Assembly: GCA_021817045.1 (NCBI GenBank)
Contig: JAKAWG010000031.1
Location: 1 to 51,416, forward strand
Source of the DNA: Acidobacteriota bacterium
GTDB taxonomy: Bacteria > Acidobacteriota > Terriglobia > UBA7540
Direction: 5' to 3'
Length of the DNA: 51,416 bases
The notes below the pieces were generated by a model. It searched no databases. It worked only from the letters and a program-made list of their open reading frames with translations, and was not told where the DNA came from. Position 1 is the first letter of the stretch; every line of letters starts with the position of its first letter. The position numbers were made by a program, and so were the translations under genes. Of the stretch, positions 45,626 to 51,416 are shown in pieces.

Positions 45626-46935
45626 TCACTGCGCGATGCTAAGGGCGTTTTCTGCGGCATCTTCCAGTAAGAGCTGAACGCTTGTGTTATTTGCCACTAC
45701 TTTACCATTACCAACTGACAGGATATGGTCCGCCAACTCCCAAACAAGCGGCGTATGGCAGATGAAGATCACTTGATGGAAGCCACCTACAGAGGCTCGC
45801 AAAATATAGTGACTACTATTGCTGTAGCGGCGGTCTGCGACCGCCGGCTTTCCGGCGCTCAGAGAGCGCCGCTACACAAAACGATGTCACTATACTTTGC
45901 GAATCTCAATAGGTCCATCGCTCGACGAAGCATTCGGATATACTCCTTGGCGTTGGTTGAATCAAGCGCGCCAACTGTTTCGTCCCGGAATAGGGTTTCG
46001 TAGCGGATGCCCTCGCCCTGACGCATGTTGTAGATGGCAATGCCCAAATTCACGGCTTCGTTGACCAATACGAACTGTCCGCCCGAAAGTTCGTCCACGA
46101 GGCATATCCGGTCGAGATTCTTGTTGCGGACCTCGATGTCGAAGTCATCCACCATGCCCCGACCATCGGCTTTCGGGCGCTGGGTCCGGAAACGGATTTC
46201 GAACTTGTTGTCGAAGCAGCCTCCGAGCAAAGCATTCACCAAGGCAGATACCTCTGGTCCGGCAGCTTGGATTTCACAAAGCTGGATTTCATCAGGACCG
46301 AAGACCTTCGCAAGGTAGCTATAATCCTCGAATTCAGTTCTTGCCTTGGCCAGTTCTTCTTCCGCGTGGGCAAGTCGAGTCCGGGCGCCCTCCGCTTGCT
46401 CCCTCCGTTGCTGGATTTGCGCTTGGCGCGCGATAAAGACATCCCGCTCGACACGCAGGGAGTGGATCGCCCGATCCACCGTCTCAATTTCCTTGTGCGA
46501 GGCATCCAATTTTGCATCGAGGTCCGTGAATCCGGACAGTGCCGATTGCTTCTTGGCCAACTCTCCGGTGACGTCCGCTCGATTCTGTGACAGCCGCTCG
46601 AGAGCCTTGAGACGCTCATCGCGTCTGGCTTCGACCGCTCGTAACTCCTCAGACCGCCGCCGTTCCTGATCGAGTTTGGCACGCTCTCGCTCGCACCTCT
46701 CGAGTGCCTGGGTGAGTTTCGCAGAGGGCGTAGTGATAGGGGCGAGAGAGCTGTGCTGAACCTTGACTTCAAGCGAAATTGTCGCAATGCCGCCTTCGAG
46801 TTCGGGGGTCTTCTGGCCAGCTTCAACGGCCCGCCGAATCTTGGGGCAGGAAGCATACAGACCCTCGCCTCGGCAGGGAACCATGGCCAGCTCTTCCCGC
46901 TCCAGGCGCAGGCGGTCAAGCTCGGCGAGATTGGC
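45626..46935 (-). pseudogene. SbcC-type ATPase, 5'-truncated and interrupted by a MITE
   Basis: The remaining frame has a zinc-hook-like pair (VPCRGEGLYASCPKIRR), long coiled coil (ERCERERAKLDQERRRSEEL ...), and the C-terminal ATPase signature VDELSGGQFVLVNEAVNLGI with LFRDETVGALD as Walker B/D-loop. After RFAK the coding sense is broken by a 106-bp palindrome (45797-45902), and resumes as GFHQVIFICHTPLVWELADH ... LSIAQ, ending at 45626. The P-loop N-terminal half is missing; homology stops near 46935 where a truncated integrase begins. SbcC-like proteins act with a metallophosphoesterase nuclease, absent here. Confidence 0.7.
45797..45902. repeat. 106-bp palindromic MITE/REP-like element
   Basis: The terminal inverted repeats (TCGCAAAATATAGTGAC and TCGCAAAGTATAGTGAC) match at 16 of 17 positions. 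Inside, TGTAGC and GCTACA flank two hairpins, GGCGGTC-TGC-GACCGCC and GGCGCTC-AGA-GAGCGCC, giving a cruciform-like fold. It splits the 3' part of the SbcC-type gene and carries no ORF, so it must be moved by a transposase in trans. Confidence 0.8.
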
Positions 46936-47301
46936 CACTTGATCCGGGAATATTTGGCTGGCCGAAAGGTGCAGGCGGAGTGGCTCTTCCCGACGCGTAA
47001 GGGGAACTGTCACAACGACCGTACACTTTTTCGGAGATACGTCCAGCCAACGATCGAGAGACTCAAGGTACCGCACTTCAGCTGGCACTCCATGCGTCAC
47101 ACGTTCCTCACTTACAACGGCGTTGACGGAGTCTCAATGCCCGTTCTTCAGTCTCTTGCCGGTCATACCGATGCACAAACCACGCTGGGGTACATTGACC
47201 CATTCACCCAGCATAAGCGTGCAGCGCTGGAACAGTGGGCGAAGCAGTTGTTCCCTTTTGTTCCCTCTTTGAAGGAATTGGGGAGCAGAGAGGCTCCCTA
47301 A
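46935..47301 (+). pseudogene. Tyrosine integrase, C-terminal fragment
   Basis: The translation AEWLFPTRKGNCHNDRTLF, HFSWHSMRHTFLTYNGV and LAGHTDAQTTLGYIDPF matches the catalytic end of the integrase at 24715-25875 (related, not identical). The HxxR, last His and Tyr are present but the Arg box and N-terminus are gone. It ends 12 bp before the tRNA-Pro 3' end, the position expected for the island's own integrase. Confidence 0.8.
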
Positions 47302-47313
47302 GTTATTGAAAAA

Positions 47314-47363
47314 TGGTCGGGGCGCCCGGATTTGAACCGGGGACCTCTTGCGCCCAAGGCAAG
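47314..47363 (-). repeat. Right att site within tRNA-Pro
   Basis: 50-bp direct repeat of 25885-25934 with one mismatch in the T-loop region (T here, C at the left copy). Integration here leaves the tRNA whole. Confidence 0.9.
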
Positions 47364-47390
47364 CGCGCTACCAGACTGCGCCACGCCCCG
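47314..47390 (-). tRNA. tRNA-Pro(UGG)
   Basis: This 77-nt minus-strand gene has acceptor stem CGGGGCG/CGCCCCG, encoded CCA, T-arm with GGTTCAAATCC, and anticodon loop CTTGGGC giving UGG. Its 3' 50 bases serve as attachment site for the integrative elements to its left. Confidence 0.95.
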
Positions 47391-47470
47391 AAGAACCTCA
47401 TTCTCAACAAAATAGCACAACTTTTGCGATTTCGAAGATGCCGGCGTCGGTTAGGCTGTGCTGACAGGGA

Positions 47471-47836
47471 CTAGCTATCCTTGGGCGCTCGCACCTCGAC
47501 GGGAATCGAATCCGGACCCAGACACTGAAACGCGAACATCGGCCCGTGCACTCCGAGATCAAGCTTCATGCGGATTCCCGCGCTTTTCAGGTGGTCATAA
47601 ATCTCCTTTACCTCACTGGTGTGTTCGAGGACGAACCCAACATGGAAGTCAGGCGGATAAGTTGGCGGCGGTGAATTAAACAGGTTGCTGACAGCGAACT
47701 CAAATCCGGTTTCGTCCTTGAAGAAAGCAATCTGCTTCTGGCGCTGATAGGTGCATTCAAGTCCGAAGAAAGTTTCGAAGAGCTTGCGAGCTTCATCAAC
47801 GTCAGATACCTGAAGGTCGATGTGTTTGAGCCTCAA
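47471..47836 (-). CDS. VOC-family (glyoxalase-like) protein
   Basis: The 121-aa protein has the vicinal-oxygen-chelate fold (LKHIDLQVSDVDEARKLFET, FEFAVSNLF, FHVGFVLEHTSEVKEIYDHL). It is cytoplasmic and could be a dioxygenase, lyase or resistance protein; metal ligands are partly visible (H5, E-terminal VEVRAP). A TTG start at 47836 is supported by AGGAGG 7 nt upstream, and it overlaps the end of the DUF2306 gene by 35 nt, so the three minus-strand genes look like one operon. Confidence 0.8.
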   Translation of the reverse strand: MRLKHIDLQVSDVDEARKLFETFFGLECTYQRQKQIAFFKDETGFEFAVSNLFNSPPPTYPPDFHVGFVLEHTSEVKEIYDHLKSAGIRMKLDLGVHGPMFAFQCLGPDSIPVEVRAPKDS

Positions 47837-48572
47837 AGTCTATCCTCCTGTTGGGCAAAGAGCCTAACTGCCGGCGTGCTTCCGGCCTGAGTCTCGTATG
47901 CCGACTCCACAGTTCAGCGAAAAGGTACGTTAGAGTGAAGCCAATCCAGAACGCAACGCCAAAGAAATCGTGCGGGGTTAAACCGGAAAGCGAGTTCGTC
48001 GCAAAGAACACTCCGATGATCGGCCTCACCGTCGCAACCCCGAGCGCCACAGAGACACCTCGCATGACCCACTCGCGATGGAGCGCGACCTCGCGGCGCC
48101 TGATGTGGAAGAACGCCTTGGCCATCGCTAACAAGAAAAGTCCGTCGAAGAAGAGAATCGCCGTTACCTCAGTGTTTCCGCCAATCGGATCTCTAAGGAG
48201 CCAAAGAGCCGAGAGGCCAATAACGACGGAAAGCGTCATCAAGAAACGGCCGATCCAGCGATGCACGTCCGGGTGTCGGGTGCGCAAGGTCGCTGAAAAT
48301 TGCAAGGGAACAAAGATGATGAAAAACATCGCCGGTACGATGTGAATCAACGTGAGGACAGGCCTCCTGGCGAAGGCTGCATCCAACGCGGCGACCTGGG
48401 CGGGCAAATCGTGGGACGGATAGGCGAGAGCAACCAGTCGATGGACGACAGCCGCAACCGCAATAGCGCAAAGCGAGAGCATACCAGCCCAAAGAATGCG
48501 ATGGGTTCGCCTGCTTGAACGTGGAGATATACCAATCGGCAGCATAGTTTCGGGAATCGTGGGGACGCTCAC
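47802..48572 (-). CDS. DUF2306-like integral membrane protein
   Basis: The 256-aa protein has about six to seven transmembrane segments, for example ILWAGMLSLCAIAVAAVV, LIHIVPAMFFIIFVPLQF and FGVAFWIGFTLTYLFAEL, plus TRHPDVHRWIGRFL and HREWVMRG typical of DUF2306. The role is unknown. GTG start overlaps the upstream gene stop as GTGA. Confidence 0.75.
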   Translation of the reverse strand: MSVPTIPETMLPIGISPRSSRRTHRILWAGMLSLCAIAVAAVVHRLVALAYPSHDLPAQVAALDAAFARRPVLTLIHIVPAMFFIIFVPLQFSATLRTRHPDVHRWIGRFLMTLSVVIGLSALWLLRDPIGGNTEVTAILFFDGLFLLAMAKAFFHIRRREVALHREWVMRGVSVALGVATVRPIIGVFFATNSLSGLTPHDFFGVAFWIGFTLTYLFAELWSRHTRLRPEARRQLGSLPNRRIDFEAQTHRPSGI

Positions 48573-49282
48573 GATGTCACCTCTGCCTCGGACGGCTCAG
48601 CGATTCGGGTTACGGAAGCCGGCAGCGCGAATCCTGCGGCAATCAGCCAAATGAATCCTGGAAATCTTGTCAGAGGAATCAGAAAGGTGAACGCTGGCAT
48701 CATCATGGCAAACCAGCTCAATTCACCGACCACGGCGAGCAAAGGACCCAGCACAACGATCCACCTCGGCAAGAGTTTAAGGATTCCCGCGGTTACGGAA
48801 ACACCGGCCATCAAAAGTCCAGTGGGCACGGCATACCCCGGACCGCCAAAATCGAACGCAAGCAAATGCAACGCGCGCACAAGCGTCCCATCCTGCGCCA
48901 CACCGGACATCGCTAGAACAGAGAGAACAAACGCGGCCGCGGCTGAGTCAAACGCTGCGGCGAGACCTCCAAACAGCGCGGTGTGAGCTCCCGCCGCACG
49001 CACGACCAGAAAGCGCAACCGGCTCACCACGCAGGCGGTGAAGAGGCCGAGCGGAATAGTAGAGCCAAACTGAAGGAACGCCAGGAGCGAAACAGAAAAC
49101 GCATGGGAGCTGAAGTAGGCGACAATCTGGTCTGGCGGGGCCGTCACGACCGGAAAGTACGGAGGCTTGAATCCACCGGCGACGCCGAAAATGGTTACGG
49201 GAAAGAGGCTGGCGTTTTTTAAGATCACGAAGACAACAGCTACGACGCCGGGGTTCGGACCCCGATGGCTAACTTCCGACAT
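48569..49282 (-). CDS. DUF4386-like integral membrane protein
   Basis: This 237-aa protein has about seven hydrophobic helices (VVAVVFVILKNASLFPVTIF, VGELSWFAMMMPAFTFLIPL, FIWLIAAGFALPA). The family assignment is approximate. ATG 49282 sits 6 nt after AGGAG; the in-frame ATG 49288 touches the AGGAG and is less likely. It is divergent from the marR-type gene, which probably controls it. Confidence 0.65.
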   Translation of the reverse strand: MSEVSHRGPNPGVVAVVFVILKNASLFPVTIFGVAGGFKPPYFPVVTAPPDQIVAYFSSHAFSVSLLAFLQFGSTIPLGLFTACVVSRLRFLVVRAAGAHTALFGGLAAAFDSAAAAFVLSVLAMSGVAQDGTLVRALHLLAFDFGGPGYAVPTGLLMAGVSVTAGILKLLPRWIVVLGPLLAVVGELSWFAMMMPAFTFLIPLTRFPGFIWLIAAGFALPASVTRIAEPSEAEVTS

Positions 49283-49300
49283 GGTCATCTCCTAGCCCTA

Positions 49301-49329
49301 TTAGTTCATAATATGAATTATTCTATAAT
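49301..49329 (+). promoter_or_regulatory. marR promoter with internal operator palindrome
   Basis: TTAGTT (49301-49306), 17-nt spacer and TATAAT (49324-49329) drive the MarR gene. TTCATA-A-TATGAA (49305-49317) is a perfect palindrome within the spacer, a typical MarR binding site, and also covers the start region of the opposite-strand membrane genes. Confidence 0.6.
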
Positions 49330-49362
49330 GGAATTGTAAGAGAGTGCAATAATAGGTTTTAG

Positions 49363-49884
49363 GTGACAAAGCCGGGAAAACGCGACCACTCTTCCCCTCC
49401 CCGCGAGCAGCGGTCCCCGGTGATCTTTCTGCTGGCCCAAGTCGGCGCCCACGCGGCCTCGAAGTTTGGGGAGCGTCTCAAGCAGATCGGATTAAGCCGC
49501 CCGCACAGCGGTATTTTGTGGAATCTTGACTTCGCTCCTTCGATCACCCAGCGGCAGCTCGCCCGCCTTCTCCATATGTTGCCCAGCCGCCTGGTGCCGC
49601 TCCTGGATGATCTGGAGTCGAAGGGGTTAATTGAGCGCCGTGCAAACCCTCATGACCGGCGACGGCATGCGCTCCACCTGACGAACAAAGGACGTACCGC
49701 TCTCGAGCAGATCCGTCAGATTTCGCGCGATCACCAGAAAGACGTTCTGACGGCGCTCTCTAACGAGGAGCAGCGTACGCTCGGCGAGATCCTGCAACGC
49801 CTTGCAGACCAACAAGGGCTCGCACGTGGTGTGCATCCCGGTTACGCGCGATTGAGCCAAGTTGAAACGGAACGGAAAGACTGA
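49363..49884 (+). CDS. MarR-family transcriptional regulator
   Basis: The 173-aa winged-HTH protein has SITQRQLARLLHMLPSRLVP as recognition helix, the wing GLIERRANPHDRRRHALHLT and the C-terminal dimer helix (TALSNEEQRTLGEILQRLAD). It likely represses its own gene and the divergent membrane/VOC operon through the palindrome at 49305-49317. GTG start, with AGGT nearby. Confidence 0.88.
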   Translation: MTKPGKRDHSSPPREQRSPVIFLLAQVGAHAASKFGERLKQIGLSRPHSGILWNLDFAPSITQRQLARLLHMLPSRLVPLLDDLESKGLIERRANPHDRRRHALHLTNKGRTALEQIRQISRDHQKDVLTALSNEEQRTLGEILQRLADQQGLARGVHPGYARLSQVETERKD

Positions 49885-49945
49885 CCGGCCCAGAGTCAGC
49901 CTTCAGTCAACGCGTGGTTTGATTATCCCTTCCCCGAAGAGGCAC

Positions 49946-49975
49946 TTGACATTCGCCAACCTGCAACCATAGGCT
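49946..49975 (+). promoter_or_regulatory. Candidate arsR promoter
   Basis: TTGACA at 49946-49951 is followed after 18 nt by TAGGCT. Transcription would begin close to the ATG at 49983, so the message may be leaderless. Two copies of a TACATATT motif (49975-49982 and about 50000-50007) straddle the start. Confidence 0.35.
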
Positions 49976-49982
49976 ACATATT

Positions 49983-50366
49983 ATGCGTCACCGTTTGGTT
50001 ACATATTCGTCAGACACGACGTTTACCGCGCTTGGCGATCCCACGCGGCGCGCCGTGCTTGACCTGTTGCGCGGCCAAAGCCTGGCGGCGGGCCAGATCG
50101 CTCGGAAGTTCCCCGTGTCCCGCCCGGCGATTTCCAAACACCTGCGGCTCCTGAGGCATGCAAATCTCGTTCGGGAACGCCGCGAGGGCCGCCAGCGCTT
50201 GTACAGCTTAAACCCGGCTCCCCTGAAAGCTGTCGATTCCTGGCTCAACCAATATCGAATCTTCTGGCAGAGGAGCCTGACCTCGCTGAAGGCCGCTATT
50301 GAGAGCGAGGGCGCGCAGAACTGTGGGGAGGCGTCGGAAGAAATCGCAGGTCGGAGGCATGAGTGA
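49983..50366 (+). CDS. ArsR-family HTH regulator
   Basis: The 127-aa protein has the classical ArsR HTH (FTALGDPTRRAVLDLLRGQS, GQIARKFPVSRPAISKHLRL, RRERREGRQRLYSLNP-type wing) and lacks the metal-binding CxC. It belongs to the subgroup paired with AHSA1 proteins; its stop overlaps the next start. Confidence 0.88.
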   Translation: MRHRLVTYSSDTTFTALGDPTRRAVLDLLRGQSLAAGQIARKFPVSRPAISKHLRLLRHANLVRERREGRQRLYSLNPAPLKAVDSWLNQYRIFWQRSLTSLKAAIESEGAQNCGEASEEIAGRRHE

Positions 50367-50866
50367 TGGCAACGTCCAGTATCGCTCCAGAAGGTACCAC
50401 CCTGATCAGCGAAATCCGCATCGCCGCGCCGCCGGAAAGAGTATTCCAGGCCTTAGTCGATCCTGAACTGGTGGTGAAGTGGTGGGGAGGACGAGGCGAA
50501 GGGCAGAGCTTTCGATGTGCGCAATTTGAATGTGATTTACGGCCCGGAGGTAAGTGGCGGAGCGCGGGAGTCGATGCCCAAGGTCACCCGTTTGAGGTGG
50601 TCGGCGAGTATCTCGAAATCGATCCACCGCGCCTGTTAGTGTACACGTGGACCGCGAGTTGGACGGCCGAGGTGCCGACAACGGTTCGCTGGGAGTTGGA
50701 ACCGACGGACCAGGGCACACTGGTCCGGCACTTGCATAGCGGCCTTGCCGCCCACCCTGAACTGGCCGGGAGCTTCCGGGGCTGGCCAAGAATGTTGGGC
50801 TGGCTCCGGGCGCTGCTGGAAAGGGGCGAGACTGTGGACGAACGCAGGGCAATTACCTCGAGTTAG
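50366..50866 (+). CDS. SRPBCC/AHSA1-family protein
   Basis: This 166-aa START-like protein (IRIAAPPERVFQALVDPELV, VKWWGGRGEG, PPRLLVYTWTASW, GWPRMLGWLRALLERGE) is of the AHSA1/polyketide-cyclase-like type often co-transcribed with an ArsR regulator. It should bind a hydrophobic ligand. ATG 50366 is preceded by GGAGG 8 nt upstream; GTG 50363 is in frame. Confidence 0.85.
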   Translation: MATSSIAPEGTTLISEIRIAAPPERVFQALVDPELVVKWWGGRGEGQSFRCAQFECDLRPGGKWRSAGVDAQGHPFEVVGEYLEIDPPRLLVYTWTASWTAEVPTTVRWELEPTDQGTLVRHLHSGLAAHPELAGSFRGWPRMLGWLRALLERGETVDERRAITSS

Positions 50867-51007
50867 GGCGACACACAGCGGCAATAAGTCTCCGTTTCAG
50901 CAGAAATGACGAAGTTAATCAGAAGAACAGGTAGCAAGCGAATCATACTTATTAAGCCGCGCATAAGTAAGTAGAGCTAACAGGGGGCTATCGACTATAC
51001 TTCCGGC

Positions 51008-51416
51008 ATGTTCAAGCGAGACGCCCGGAAGTTGGATCACAAGACGCTGGAAGAGATTCGGACGCGCGCGGTGGAGCGCGTCCAGGCTGGTGAAAGTCCG
51101 GAGGTCGGGATCCAGACCCTGGGTTTCAGCCGCGCGTGCATATACAACTGGCTGGTCCGGTATCGAGCCGGTGGCTGGGGCGGGCTGAAGGCGCGGCCGT
51201 TGGCCGGGCGTCCGACCAAGATCAGCGGAGCCCAGAGGCGATGGCTCTACCGAACGGTGGTGGGGAAGAATCCGTTGCAGTTTCGGTTTGAGTTCGCCTT
51301 GTGGACGCGGTGGATGATCCAGGCGCTTTGGCGAGAGCGGTTTGGGCTGAAGGTGAGCGTGAGCCGCGTGGGGCGGCTGCTGAGACCGTTGGGCTTGACC
51401 TGCCAGCGTCCGCTGT
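51008..51416 (+). CDS. IS630-family transposase, 5' part (runs off window)
   Basis: The 136 codons in the window encode an N-terminal HTH (GIQTLGFSRACIYNWLVRYR, GWGGLKARPLAGRPTKISG) and the start of the next domain (QALWRERFGLKVSVSRVGRL), as in IS630/winged-helix transposases. The DDE core would lie beyond 51416. The left end of the IS probably lies near 50945-50980, where ACTTAT and ATAAGT form short inverted repeats. Confidence 0.8.
   Translation, partial: MFKRDARKLDHKTLEEIRTRAVERVQAGESPEVGIQTLGFSRACIYNWLVRYRAGGWGGLKARPLAGRPTKISGAQRRWLYRTVVGKNPLQFRFEFALWTRWMIQALWRERFGLKVSVSRVGRLLRPLGLTCQRPL

Larger units (their letters stand above)
25935..47313. mobile_element. Integrative defence island at tRNA-Pro
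   Basis: The segment is bounded by the 50-bp direct repeat at 25885-25934 and 47314-47363, the latter within the intact tRNA-Pro. Cargo: two small metabolic-looking genes, AbiE plus NACHT operon, helicase/methylase/ATPase operon, DUF4062 gene and an SbcC remnant. The integrase copy beside the tRNA (46935-47301) is truncated, so the island is probably fixed unless the neighbouring intact integrase acts on it. Confidence 0.75.

Noticed and set aside
1..51416. CRISPR array
   Set aside because: No regularly spaced repeats of 20-40 bp with unique spacers were seen; the short repeats found are isolated pairs or triplets.

Overview
The window looks like a chromosomal segment of a soil-type Acidobacteriota. 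The main evidence is the large Oar-like TonB-dependent receptor with an N-terminal carboxypeptidase-regulatory domain, its glycan-degrading neighbours, and a GC-rich genome crowded with IS remnants. This placement is an inference from gene content; there is no rRNA in the window.

Layout. (1) 1-2660: decayed insertion sequences, namely an IS110-type transposase pseudogene and an IS1634-type N-terminal remnant. (2) 2660-21.8 kb: a scattered glycan-breakdown locus. It holds a Tat-exported PL4-domain/GH38 mannosidase split by a one-base frameshift, a phosphomannose-isomerase-like cupin, the TonB receptor, a GH39-like lipoprotein glycosidase, a sulfatase-fold protein with Thr in place of the formylglycine Cys, and a C45-like Ntn hydrolase. 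The locus is broken at 7.8-12.6 kb by a junk pocket: a dead tyrosine recombinase, a small-protein/HNH pair whose HNH gene is split by an intact IS1380 element with TTAA duplication, an MNT nucleotidyltransferase with only a stub of its HEPN partner, and an orphan tniB/tniQ pair. (3) 22.1-25.9 kb: a decayed HEPN-like gene, an excisionase-like HTH gene, an IS with a DDE transposase, and an intact tyrosine integrase that ends next to a 50-bp copy of the 3' half of tRNA-Pro.

(4) 25.9-47.3 kb: an integrative island bounded by that 50-bp att copy on the left and the complete tRNA-Pro(UGG) gene on the right (49/50 identical). Most of its cargo looks like anti-phage defence: AbiEi/AbiEii followed at once by a 1506-aa NACHT-type NTPase with a possible N-terminal nuclease domain and a helical-repeat tail; then a tightly overlapping four-gene operon (SNF2 helicase with DUF3883 nuclease-like tail, DUF1156 methylase, unknown 195-aa protein, DUF499 ATPase carrying a bacterial Ig-like domain); then a convergent DUF4062 protein fused to FG-GAP-like repeats, and a truncated SbcC-type ATPase interrupted by a 106-bp palindromic MITE. 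A truncated integrase abuts the tRNA, so the site appears to hold tandem elements.

(5) 47.4-51.4 kb: ordinary chromosomal genes (VOC protein, two membrane proteins divergent from a MarR regulator, an ArsR/AHSA1 pair), then the start of an IS630-type transposase that runs off the window.

Several genes outside the main defence operons are broken by in-frame stop codons with the frame otherwise kept, which suggests recent decay of old accessory genes. The best candidates for something new are the AbiE + nuclease-like/NACHT operon, the helicase-methylase-ATPase operon with its 195-aa fourth member, and the DUF4062/FG-GAP fusion.
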